Assembly (NCBI GenBank): GCA_003219335.1
Contig: QHOF01000481.1
Span: 1 to 6,663, forward strand
DNA: 6,663 bases
Direction: 5' to 3'
Origin: Verrucomicrobiota bacterium
GTDB taxonomy: Bacteria; Verrucomicrobiota; Verrucomicrobiia; Chthoniobacterales; UBA10450
The notes under the pieces are model-generated. The model saw only the letters and a list, made by a program, of their open reading frames with translations, was not told the origin of the DNA and searched no databases. This document shows positions 1 through 6,638 of the stretch, piece by piece; the stretch's first letter is position 1; each line of letters begins with the position of its first letter. Both the position numbers and the translations under genes were made by a program.

Positions 1-265
1 ATCGGTGTACGCCAGAACCCCACTCTGCGCACTTGGAAGCAACTTCCATCTCGATAACATTCGGTTGGCTTAGCCGTTTACGGTTTGGGTAATCGTCAGC
101 GATTGATCGCGCAACTGCGGACCACAGCGACCAGCTAGATCGATAAAACGCTCGCGCCAGGCGAAAGCGACGAGTGACGCGCCGCGGCGAGATGATCACC
201 TCGAATGCGTCCCACAGCGCCGCTGACAACAGCGCGAAACCGAGAACAGCGATGATGTATGTCAT
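1..265 (-). CDS. N-terminal part of a putative ion-channel-like membrane protein (runs off left edge)
   Basis: An open frame starts at ATG 265 and stays open for 88 codons to the window edge, so the C-terminus is missing. A Shine-Dalgarno-like AAGGG (278-274) lies 8 nt upstream. The start is 22 nt after the adaptor gene's stop, which suggests the same transcript. Residues 2-17 form a hydrophobic helix, followed by WDAFEVIISPRRVTRRFRL (18-36) and a basic/aromatic stretch to about residue 54. From memory, this pattern (one helix, then WDAFE..I.PRRVTRRFR) is the N-terminus of a family annotated as potassium- or ion-channel proteins. The selectivity-filter region would lie beyond the window. After about residue 55 the sequence becomes polar (ADDYPNRKRLSQPN onward), whereas I would expect a run into a second membrane segment. 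The gene may therefore be broken or a chimera. The coding call is moderate and the channel function is tentative. Confidence 0.55.
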   Translation of the reverse strand, partial: MTYIIAVLGFALLSAALWDAFEVIISPRRVTRRFRLARAFYRSSWSLWSAVARSIADDYPNRKRLSQPNVIEMEVASKCAEWGSGVHR

Positions 266-287
266 ACCAGATGCCCTTACGATGAAC

Positions 288-1505
288 TTAGCGCGCGGGC
301 GGAGCTGAAGTCCTTCCGCCCGGAAAACCACGGATTGTGACGACGGCCGTGGTACCCATCCGGAACGGGAGTTCCGCGTCGCGCTCATCAAGGCGGATGC
401 GCACCTGGAACCTGTTGGCGAGGCGGACCCAATTTAGCGTCTGCTGAAGTTCCGGCAGCACGCCCGTGCCGCCATCCTGAGGCTTGTTGGCCCAGCCAAT
501 CCCCTGGACAACTCCGCGGAATCGTCGGCCCGGATAGCCAAGGAGGTACGCGTCCGCCTCCATTCCCGGCTTGATGGACGACATATAGGTCTCACGGAAA
601 TTGGCGAGCACGTACCACGTGCGGTTGTCAACAAGCGCGAAGATCTGCTGCCCCTGTCGCGCGTACTCGCCGACAGCGATGTTGAGATTCGTCACGTAGG
701 CATCGAAGGGGGCAGTGACTCGGCAGTAGCCCACGTCGAGCTCAGCGGCACGCACGTTTGCTTCCGCCGACTGGATACGGGCGTTGTAATCGCCGGACTG
801 GGCCAGGAGATCTTGTGCGCGGGATACATCCTGACGGGATTGTTCCACGGCATGAGCGGCCCCCTGGCGCGTTGCCACGCCTTGTTTGACCGCGGCCTCA
901 CCGGCGCGAACGCGGCGCCGCGCTTCCTGCACCGCCGCCGCGGTCGCATCTCGGCGACTGCGGGCCTCGGCCACTTTATCGGTGGTCACAAACTGGCGAT
1001 CCACTAAGCGCTCGACACGCTGCAGATAATCTTCCGCGTACGCTGCCTCCGCCTGGAGCTTGGCCACTGCCGCTTCCGCGGCCGCGCGCTCTTCCTCAGC
1101 GCGGCTGATGTCGGCTGTAGACGCGGCTAGACTTGCCGCGCGGCGTCCGATCTCGGAAGCGGTGGAGGCAATCAGCTTTCGCTGCGCCTCAACTTCTTTC
1201 ACTGCGAGCGCCAGGTCGGCGCGGGCGCGGGCAAGTCGTGCCTGGTAGGGGCGACAGTCGATCGTAAAGAGCAGGTCTCCTTCCTTCACGTGCTGATTAT
1301 CCGTGACGCGCAGGTCGACGATGGGGCCGCTCACCTGCGGCGCGATGCCGACGACGTTTGCGCGGACCGCAGCGTCATCAGTGCGCGGATTCACGAAGTT
1401 CCGTCGAAAGGCGTAGATGCTTGCCGCCACCGCGCCTATGACGATCGCGACGCCAATGGTGCGGCCAATGATGTGCAGTCTCGAATAATCACGTTCGTTA
1501 TCCAT
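288..1505 (-). CDS. mdtN: HlyD/EmrA-family membrane fusion protein (periplasmic adaptor of tripartite efflux pump, MdtN-like)
   Basis: This is the periplasmic adaptor that would link the FUSC inner-membrane protein to the outer-membrane channel. The 405-residue product has a short cytoplasmic N-terminus and one membrane anchor (about 14-33). The first half of the lipoyl/biotinyl-like domain follows (about 42-83, with TDDAAVRANVVGIAPQVSGP and a VKEGDLLFTID strand). A long Ala/Arg/Glu-rich coiled-coil hairpin spans about 88-255. The second lipoyl half and beta-barrel begin at YCRVTAPFDAYVTNL (260-274) and continue through VDNRTWYVLANFRE (291-304). NWVRLANRFQVRI (358-370) and MGTTAVVTI (383-391) are typical of the EmrA/AaeA/MdtN branch. 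Length is slightly above the usual 340-390 residues. The ATG lies 3 nt after the ytcA stop and has GGAG 7 nt upstream, so translation is probably coupled. The family is clear; the symbol is assigned by context (FUSC, outer-membrane factor and YtcA neighbours), and AaeA or EmrA would be alternatives on sequence alone. Confidence 0.92.
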   Translation of the reverse strand: MDNERDYSRLHIIGRTIGVAIVIGAVAASIYAFRRNFVNPRTDDAAVRANVVGIAPQVSGPIVDLRVTDNQHVKEGDLLFTIDCRPYQARLARARADLALAVKEVEAQRKLIASTASEIGRRAASLAASTADISRAEEERAAAEAAVAKLQAEAAYAEDYLQRVERLVDRQFVTTDKVAEARSRRDATAAAVQEARRRVRAGEAAVKQGVATRQGAAHAVEQSRQDVSRAQDLLAQSGDYNARIQSAEANVRAAELDVGYCRVTAPFDAYVTNLNIAVGEYARQGQQIFALVDNRTWYVLANFRETYMSSIKPGMEADAYLLGYPGRRFRGVVQGIGWANKPQDGGTGVLPELQQTLNWVRLANRFQVRIRLDERDAELPFRMGTTAVVTIRGFPGGRTSAPPAR

Positions 1506-1508
1506 CGG

Positions 1509-1796
1509 TCAACTCCGGTACAGGATTAGCCAGCTCACGACGCTCAGGAGCACCCCGAGGCTCGTGTAGATCAGGGCCAGGGGACCCACGTGCGGTTCCA
1601 GCCCGGTGAAAACGAAGAGGTAACGAATTGCGACGCTGAGGGCACTGCCGATAAGGATCGAAGCCATCCAACCTGGGAAAAAGGTGCCTCCGATGTTTAT
1701 AACGGGATCACAACCCGCAACGAAAATCACCGCCGCAATGCTGACAAAGTGAAAAATTTGTCGCAACGAAGCTCGCGCATGATCGGTTGACGGCAA
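1509..1796 (-). CDS. ytcA: YtcA-like small membrane lipoprotein of the MdtNOP-type efflux operon
   Basis: From the TTG at 1796 the product is 95 residues. It has a basic N-terminus and a hydrophobic signal (about 15-28) ending in lipobox VAGC, with the lipidated Cys at 29. Then come CDPVINIGGTFFPGWMASIL, a first membrane helix (about 40-56) and a C-terminal helix (about 70-93) containing LALIYTSLGVLLS. This matches the E. coli YtcA family as I recall it: about 90 residues, a lipoprotein signal, a G-x-(Y/F)-(Y/F)-P-x-W motif after the Cys and an IYT motif in the last helix. Its molecular role is unknown; it is encoded beside mdtN, and here it sits between the channel and adaptor genes. The frame is open back to an ATG at 1976, but that extension is only translated 9-nt repeat (Ser/Asn/Gly/Arg-rich), overlaps the upstream gene and has no good ribosome-binding site. 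TTG 1766 (85 residues) is another possible start. The family is fairly sure; the start is uncertain. Confidence 0.78.
   Translation of the reverse strand: MPSTDHARASLRQIFHFVSIAAVIFVAGCDPVINIGGTFFPGWMASILIGSALSVAIRYLFVFTGLEPHVGPLALIYTSLGVLLSVVSWLILYRS
1513..1516 (-). promoter_or_regulatory. Ribosome-binding site of the adaptor gene, inside the end of ytcA
   Basis: Read on the minus strand, GGAG (1516-1513) is followed by a 7-nt spacer and the ATG at 1505. The site lies in the last codons of the YtcA-like gene, whose TGA (1511-1509) falls within the spacer. This arrangement is typical of translational coupling between neighbouring genes. Confidence 0.65.
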
Positions 1797-1805
1797 CGAA
1801 CGGGA

Positions 1806-1930
1806 GTTCAAACCGTTCAAGCTGTTCAAACCGTCAGACGGACCGGAAAACTCCGAGTCTCCTCCCCCGCACCCGCGGGGGAGGATTAAGGAGGGGGTTG
1901 AACAGCTGGAACGGCTGGAACGGTTTGAAC
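1806..1930. repeat. Nested palindromic intergenic element made of 9-nt GTTCAAACC-type repeats around a GC-rich hairpin
   Basis: The left arm has three consecutive 9-mers: GTTCAAACC (1806-1814), GTTCAAGCT (1815-1823) and GTTCAAACC (1824-1832). The right arm has four in the opposite sense: GGGTTGAAC (1895-1903), AGCTGGAAC (1904-1912), GGCTGGAAC (1913-1921) and GGTTTGAAC (1922-1930). The outer 13 bases (1806-1818 against 1918-1930) pair perfectly. An inner 10 bases (1820-1829 against 1898-1907) also pair perfectly, leaving the extra right-arm unit as a bulge. A perfect 10-bp hairpin sits in the middle (1861-1884). The element fills the gap between the outer-membrane gene and ytcA. It resembles short dispersed palindromes (REP- or MITE-like) rather than a gene. 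No transposase is present, and dispersal in the genome cannot be judged from this window. Confidence 0.85.
1861..1884. other. Perfect 10-bp GC-rich hairpin (centre of the palindromic element)
   Basis: CCTCCCCCGC (1861-1870) pairs perfectly with GCGGGGGAGG (1875-1884) around a 4-nt ACCC loop. The stem is strong enough to fold in RNA from either strand. No T-run follows on the minus transcript, so it is not a standard intrinsic terminator. It could still cause partial attenuation, pausing or mRNA end protection between the outer-membrane gene and ytcA-mdtN. Confidence 0.75.
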
Positions 1931-1944
1931 CGCTCAAACACCAT

Positions 1945-3471
1945 TTAGACTGAGTAGTCGTTTCTGTTGGTAGCATGATTAACTCGGGCTAACACTCCGT
2001 AGAAGGCGAACGTCAGGGCGGCGGCGGTGGTCAGCAGCTCAGCGCGGCTCTGAATGTCAGTCGTCCTGGCGCGGGCCAGGTCGCGTTGGGCGGCCAGCAG
2101 ATCTATCACGGTTGAAAGTCCCGCCGAGCGATACGACTCAAGTGTTGAATCGTACGCCTCCTGGGACGCCGCGAGCAGAGCGAGCGCGTACTCGTGTTTG
2201 CGGAGCGCCGTTTTCACGTCCGAGTACGCTTTCCAGACTTCGCGAATCGCCTTCAGCTCGAGCGCGGACACCTCGGCCTTCGAAGCCTCGCGCAGAGCAG
2301 TCGCCTCGCGCAGCGCGTTGTTGCGCTCAAAGCCGTCGAAAAGCTTCCACTCGAAATTGATAAAGGCCTGATACGCCGTGTCATTCTTCGTGAATCTCCC
2401 GAACGGCGGCCCGGCGCGGTAGCGTTGCATCTCCTGCCCGATCGACCCGGAGAAATGGAAGCGCGGCCAGAACTCTGCTGTCGCTCCCCGTTCTTCCGCT
2501 TCACGGGCACGCAATCCGGCGAGCCGCGACGCCAGATCGGGCCGGCGCGCAAGCGCGCGGTCAATGATCTTTTCAACGGAGTCGGCAAGCCCGATGGGAA
2601 GGGGCAAAGTCGAAAGATCCACAACGCGCATCAACGCGGTGGGCGGGATACCAAGACTGTCGGCGAGGGCGGCTCGCGTATCATCGACCGCGCCGAGCGC
2701 GTCCTCCACCTCGAAGGCCGCGCGCGCGCGCTCCTGCCGCGCGAGTAGAAAATCAGGGCGCGTCGCCAATCCCTCTTGCAAACGCGCGCCCACCGCCTCG
2801 TCAACCGCTATGGCCGATTGCAGTGTTGCGCGCGCGGCTGTTACCCGTGCCCGGCTAGCCTCGACGTTGAAGTAGTTGCGCGATACGGCAAACGCGATTT
2901 CCTGCAGCTTTCGGTTAAACGCGAAGTTGGCCTTGAAAAGATTCTGAGCACTGCGCTCAACACTGGAGCCCCGGCGGCCGAAATCGAGCAAGATCCAGTT
3001 GAGCTGCAGTTGTGGAGTTATGCCCGGCCCCTCAGACGTGAATGTGCCCACGGGCGCTGTAGCCTCGTGAACCTCGCGTGACGCACCGCCGCTGGCCATG
3101 AAAAATAGCGTGGGGTAGTAGGTCGCTTCAGCGCGTCCGACCTGCGCCGCGGCGGCTCGCGCTTCTTCCCACAGCCGTCGCGTTTCGGGGTTGGAGCGGT
3201 GAGCGAAGTCGATGAGATCGGCAAGGCCATAAACGGCAGAGGGATCGATCGAGACGGTCACCGTGGGCGCGGCTCGCGCTTGAGCAAGATTGGCCGCGAC
3301 TGCGGGCGGCGGCCGCCAGGGTGCCGAATATGAAGGTGGAGCCGCACCGTATGGCGCCCGAATCGGCACCGGTAGCTCCGCGCATCCCGCCAGTATGACG
3401 ATCGCCAGGAGGAACCCTAAAATCAGATCGCCGAAACTCCGATATCGTATCACTTCAGTTTCTGTTGCCAT
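1945..3471 (-). CDS. mdtP: TolC/NodT-family outer-membrane efflux lipoprotein (MdtP-like)
   Basis: This is the outer-membrane channel of the tripartite pump. The 508-residue product has a lipoprotein signal: hydrophobic segment 16-29 and lipobox LAGC with the acylated Cys at 30. The +2 residue is Ala, not Asp, consistent with outer-membrane sorting. A Pro/Ala-rich linker (about 31-68) leads into two OEP repeats. The first starts near GLADLIDFAHRSNPETR (82-98), with AEATYYPTLFF (114-124) and the strand motif LNWILLDFGRRG (157-168). The second starts near ALARRPDLASR (306-316), with AEFWPRFHFSGS (332-343) and the matching motif FEWKLFDGFERNNA (373-386). A final helix carries the VIDLLAAQRDLARAR motif (455-469). 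Length is typical for NodT-type proteins. ATG 3471 has a strong site, AAGGAGG, 6 nt upstream. It follows the FUSC gene by 97 nt. The family is very clear; the symbol is by context. Confidence 0.93.
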   Translation of the reverse strand: MATETEVIRYRSFGDLILGFLLAIVILAGCAELPVPIRAPYGAAPPSYSAPWRPPPAVAANLAQARAAPTVTVSIDPSAVYGLADLIDFAHRSNPETRRLWEEARAAAAQVGRAEATYYPTLFFMASGGASREVHEATAPVGTFTSEGPGITPQLQLNWILLDFGRRGSSVERSAQNLFKANFAFNRKLQEIAFAVSRNYFNVEASRARVTAARATLQSAIAVDEAVGARLQEGLATRPDFLLARQERARAAFEVEDALGAVDDTRAALADSLGIPPTALMRVVDLSTLPLPIGLADSVEKIIDRALARRPDLASRLAGLRAREAEERGATAEFWPRFHFSGSIGQEMQRYRAGPPFGRFTKNDTAYQAFINFEWKLFDGFERNNALREATALREASKAEVSALELKAIREVWKAYSDVKTALRKHEYALALLAASQEAYDSTLESYRSAGLSTVIDLLAAQRDLARARTTDIQSRAELLTTAAALTFAFYGVLARVNHATNRNDYSV

Positions 3472-3477
3472 TGCATG

Positions 3478-3484
3478 CCTCCTT
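3478..3484 (-). promoter_or_regulatory. Strong ribosome-binding site of the outer-membrane factor gene
   Basis: On the minus strand AAGGAGG (3484-3478) stands 6 nt before the ATG at 3471 and fixes that start. It is the closest match to the anti-Shine-Dalgarno consensus in the window. The 97-nt gap that holds it (3472-3568) has no convincing promoter, only an isolated TATGAT without a good -35 partner. Confidence 0.85.
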
Positions 3485-3568
3485 CGCTGAGTTCCTCATA
3501 TCATAGGCACCCGCGAAGTGGTCCAGTCCGGTGCGGCTATATGACAATTGGCTTCACCATAGAAGACC

Positions 3569-5848
3569 TCAACGTGCCGCCGCTGGGATCTCCACGAATT
3601 GTTGATTGAACTCAGTCATCAGGACCACGAGCCGGCGATAGGATTCAATTTCCGACAGCAGCGCGCTTCGTACCGTCGCGGGCCAGGAAGCAAGTTCTCG
3701 TAAACCCGACGTGGAGAGATGCTCATTCAGTCGTTTCAGAGGAACGGCCAGATCATCTGGCGTGAAACGCTCCGTGACCTCGATGATGCGCCGCCGGTCT
3801 GGGGCAGGCTCTTGTTCCACGACCTCAAGCCATGACTGCAGATGATGGCGCAGCGCGGTGTCGCCGGCGTCCCGCGCCGTCTGAAGTTCCGCCGGCAACG
3901 GAAGCTGCGGAACCCCTAGTCTTGCGCTGGCGATCCCACTCAGGCGATGCACAATCCGCCGGAGCGTCCCGGCCGCCTCGACGATCGCGTCGGGATTGAC
4001 CTCGGCAATCCGAAGCAATTCAGTCAGCTGCAGGGTCGCCTCCATCTCGACTTCCTGCACCCGGCGTTCACTGAGAGCTGACGCAGGCCGGAGCAGCTCC
4101 AGAGCGGCACGGAGAATGCGCGCGACGCGCGGCGCGAGGGCCATCCCCGCGTACTCAGGGGCAACGAACAAAAACACCAACATCACTATCACGAGCCCCA
4201 AGAAGATACCCCAGACGCGCCACAAGGGCGTATAAAAGTCAGCATTGGGACTCAAAGCCGTATATGCCACGACGAAAGAGACGCCGGCCTGCTGGCCCAC
4301 ATAGGCTAGCCGCCCGCTGCTCAGACCCACGTAGGCGGCCACGAACAACACAACGAAAAATGCAAGCAGGTAAGAAGCAGCAGACTCGAAGTTGGGCGAC
4401 ACGATGATCATGATCAGCAAAGCCTGAAGCCCACCGATCACTCCGCCGGCAATACGCAGGATCATCTTGCGCAGTGTCGCCCCATAGGTTCGCAGCCCGG
4501 CGATCATCGTCGTCCACACGATGACGCCAAGCTCGCTTCGGTGTGATGCAATCGCCACGACAAACGCTAGCGTCGCCGCCAGCCCTAGTTTTGCGCTGTA
4601 ACGCATCTGCGCCGGGTCAACGCCGCCGAATCCGGTCGTCGCGGCGCTCGCGGTTTTCGGAAAAACAACCCCGTACACGTACCCAATGCGATGATTAAGA
4701 AGCCGGTCTCCGATCTTGCCCAAGCTTTGATTGAAGGCCACAACATTGGCCACGGCGGCTGCGTCCGTGGTCGGCAGCTGGTTCAGAAGCAGACTTGTCC
4801 GTGTCTGCAGCGCGTCGAGGCTCGCGTGTATCGCCGTGAAGCGCTCTTCATACGCGGAATCGTCAACTATCTTTAACCCCGTGGCAGCCTGGTGGGCCTG
4901 CTCGCGGAGCGCTGCGGCAATCGCATGAAGCACCGCTTCGATCTCGGGGCGCAGCTGCATGCGGACGTCTCGGGAGACTTTGTCGCCCGCAATCGCCAGC
5001 AATCGTTCAAGCTCGATTTGCAGGCGCTCGGTCGTCGTGACTGCCGCCAGCAGGATAGTTTCGCGCTGCGGATTCTTGAGCTCGCGTCTGGCGCGCTCGA
5101 GTAAAGGCAGGTGCACGGGCAGAATGGAAAGAACAGCCGGCTGAGGCAATACCGTCGCTCCGAGCGGATCAACGTACGCGCGACCGATCGCGGCGAGCCG
5201 TTCGCGCAGGCGGTCGAGAGTATCCGCCAAAGAGCGCAGCAGCTTGCGCTCCGCCGGATCGGGCCACAGCACCATATCAAAGGCTATGAGCACTCCGATC
5301 GCGACAGCGATGCCGGAGAAAGTATAAGCGACCGACCAGCCAAAGTTCTGCGGGTCGAAGACGCAGAGGTAAAAGGTATCAAGAAATCCGACGACGACAT
5401 TGAACCATGCGCCAACGAGTCCTTGTTTGTTCAGAACGTACGTCATCAGGATCGTTGCTAGCGCAAAGAACGGCAGCAGCATCCACGGCGCATCGACCAG
5501 AATGCCCGCAAGAATAACCGAGGCGATTAACGTTACGGCATACACAACGATCATGATCAGGCCTTCGGAAGGCGTCATCATGGAGCCGGAAGCGTAAAGC
5601 GCGACCCAAAGCGTAACCGGCCCCAGCGAGCCGTCGATGTGCAGCGCCGCCGTCAGCGCAGCTCCGACCGCGGCGATGAATGCCATGCGCACGGCAGCAC
5701 GGATCCGGCCGGGTCTTGGCTTGAGTTCCTCAGTTACCAGTTGCTGCAACCATGCAGCACCCGCGTAGAACCGCCGCAATGCCTCTGAAACCGGCCATCT
5801 AGAGCGAAGAGCCGAGAGGAGGTTATTCCTGGCTGCCGTCTGTTCCAC
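3569..5848 (-). CDS. mdtO: FUSC-family inner-membrane efflux protein (MdtO/AaeB-like)
   Basis: This is the inner-membrane component of the exporter. The 759-residue product has the FUSC two-bundle layout. About six helices lie in the N-half (51-70, 77-95, 97-118, 121-138, 145-163, 170-190). A long soluble helical region (about 196-400) follows, then six more helices (418-434, 438-455, 463-485, 491-508, 516-535, 541-563) and a helical cytoplasmic C-terminus. LRTYGATLRKMILRIAGGVI (452-471) is the conserved R/T-G-T-x-R-K...R..G signature of the second bundle. Known relatives export p-hydroxybenzoate, fusaric acid or related aromatics, or are linked to drug resistance; the substrate here is unknown. 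The start is GTG. An in-frame TAG (5869-5867) rules out an upstream start, AGGGG lies 4 nt before the GTG, and the next internal Met is residue 55, inside the first helix. The gene begins 42 nt after the DUF1275 stop and shows no frame defect. Confidence 0.93.
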   Translation of the reverse strand: MEQTAARNNLLSALRSRWPVSEALRRFYAGAAWLQQLVTEELKPRPGRIRAAVRMAFIAAVGAALTAALHIDGSLGPVTLWVALYASGSMMTPSEGLIMIVVYAVTLIASVILAGILVDAPWMLLPFFALATILMTYVLNKQGLVGAWFNVVVGFLDTFYLCVFDPQNFGWSVAYTFSGIAVAIGVLIAFDMVLWPDPAERKLLRSLADTLDRLRERLAAIGRAYVDPLGATVLPQPAVLSILPVHLPLLERARRELKNPQRETILLAAVTTTERLQIELERLLAIAGDKVSRDVRMQLRPEIEAVLHAIAAALREQAHQAATGLKIVDDSAYEERFTAIHASLDALQTRTSLLLNQLPTTDAAAVANVVAFNQSLGKIGDRLLNHRIGYVYGVVFPKTASAATTGFGGVDPAQMRYSAKLGLAATLAFVVAIASHRSELGVIVWTTMIAGLRTYGATLRKMILRIAGGVIGGLQALLIMIIVSPNFESAASYLLAFFVVLFVAAYVGLSSGRLAYVGQQAGVSFVVAYTALSPNADFYTPLWRVWGIFLGLVIVMLVFLFVAPEYAGMALAPRVARILRAALELLRPASALSERRVQEVEMEATLQLTELLRIAEVNPDAIVEAAGTLRRIVHRLSGIASARLGVPQLPLPAELQTARDAGDTALRHHLQSWLEVVEQEPAPDRRRIIEVTERFTPDDLAVPLKRLNEHLSTSGLRELASWPATVRSALLSEIESYRRLVVLMTEFNQQFVEIPAAAR

Positions 5849-5852
5849 AGTA

Positions 5853-5857
5853 CCCCT
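5853..5857 (-). promoter_or_regulatory. Ribosome-binding site supporting the GTG start of the FUSC gene
   Basis: On the minus strand AGGGG (5857-5853) precedes the GTG at 5848 with a short 4-nt spacer. Together with the in-frame TAG at 5869-5867, it leaves the GTG as the only reasonable start. Confidence 0.6.
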
Positions 5858-5890
5858 GGATCGTTGCTACAATCGTGAACGTGCGGCGGC

Positions 5891-6638
5891 TCATCCGTGC
5901 TCTCCGCCATCGAGCTTGACCGCAAAACCCATCGCAAACGCGAGCAGGGCGAGGCCGGTGGGCAGAGCCAGGGACCACAGGCCAACTGCAGCCTCACACG
6001 CTGCACCTAGGCCGCAGCCGACGGTGAAGCCGACGATCGGCGGCCAAGTGTTCTTCGCTCGGCTGCGTGCCTTAGCCACCTCGTCCGGATCGCGCCCGAG
6101 TAGCACCTCGCCGACATCCATCATGAAGCGGGTGACGTTGGTCGTCATCACCGCCGTGTGCGCCTGTCAGCGAGATCTGCGGAAGGGCGTTCTGCACCGC
6201 CATTGCGGCGACCCCGAGCATGCCGGCGACGATCGCGTTTGCCGCGTTCGGGTCGATGTGCGGTCCGGCAGCGACGCATAGGACGAGAAAGCCGGTGAGG
6301 AGCAGGAACTGAAGCAGCAGCAGAGGTCGCAATGAGGCGAGATCGATCGCTTCGAAGCCAGCCACTAGCAGTCTCGTGAGGGCGAGCATCACCATGAAGA
6401 CGGGGACCGACAGTATCACCGCCAACGGCGCGTCCCCACCGCCGACGACGTGCGCGGCCAGGATCACGAGGTTGCCGGTGATGTGAGCGGTGAAGAGACC
6501 GCCAAGCCCGACGAAGCTGATGACGTCCACACTGCCGGCGATCACACTGAGCACCGTCGGCAGCAGCTTCGTGCTGAGCGAGCTGTCGACCGAGGGCGCC
6601 GACACCCAAGCCATCCTGTCTTCAGCTCGCAGCAACAA
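5891..6638 (-). pseudogene. DUF1275/YoaK-family membrane protein, split by a frameshift near 6161
   Basis: Two overlapping minus frames carry the two parts of one DUF1275 protein. The first (TTG 6638 to 6072) has the hallmark N-terminus, LSVIAGSVDVISFVGLGGLF followed by TAHITGN, three or four membrane helices and AMAVQNALPQISLTGA (145-160). It then becomes non-membrane, charged sequence. The family continuation, HTAVMTTNVTRFMMDVGE and then GRDPDEVAKARSRA, NTWPPIVGF and a C-terminal helix, is found in the next frame and ends at TGA 5893-5891. Joining the parts gives about 250 residues, near normal family length. The net shift equals one extra base or two missing bases between about 6155 and 6165. 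TTG 6638 is preceded by GAGGG at 5 nt; ATG 6614 is an alternative start. The function of the family is not established. The gene may be a true pseudogene or contain a sequencing error. Confidence 0.87.

Noticed and set aside
1590..1790. 66-codon plus-strand open frame opposite ytcA
   Set aside because: The opposite strand encodes a convincing lipobox and membrane helices. The plus-strand product has no features and no good ribosome-binding site.
1861..1884. Intrinsic terminator
   Set aside because: The stem is strong, but neither strand has the T-rich tract that should follow it, and the genes on both sides belong to the same functional unit.
1806..1930. CRISPR array
   Set aside because: The units are 9 nt, directly abutting, without spacers, and present in both orientations.
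2194..2748. 184-codon plus-strand open frame
   Set aside because: It lies entirely opposite the outer-membrane factor gene, which has clear OEP motifs. The plus-strand product is Arg/Glu/Gly-rich with no recognisable domain, as expected of an antisense shadow in GC-rich DNA.
3472..3568. Internal promoter before the outer-membrane factor gene
   Set aside because: A TATGAT hexamer is present on the minus strand, but no -35-like hexamer sits 16-18 nt upstream of it, so I cannot support a promoter.
5916..6281. 121-codon plus-strand open frame opposite the DUF1275 gene
   Set aside because: It is an antisense shadow with Ala/Arg/Ser-rich composition and no recognised motif.
6148..6609. Minus-strand open frame of 153 codons inside the DUF1275 gene
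   Set aside because: It is a +1-frame shadow, rich in Arg/His/Ala. The overlapping frame has the DUF1275 hallmark residues and membrane helices.
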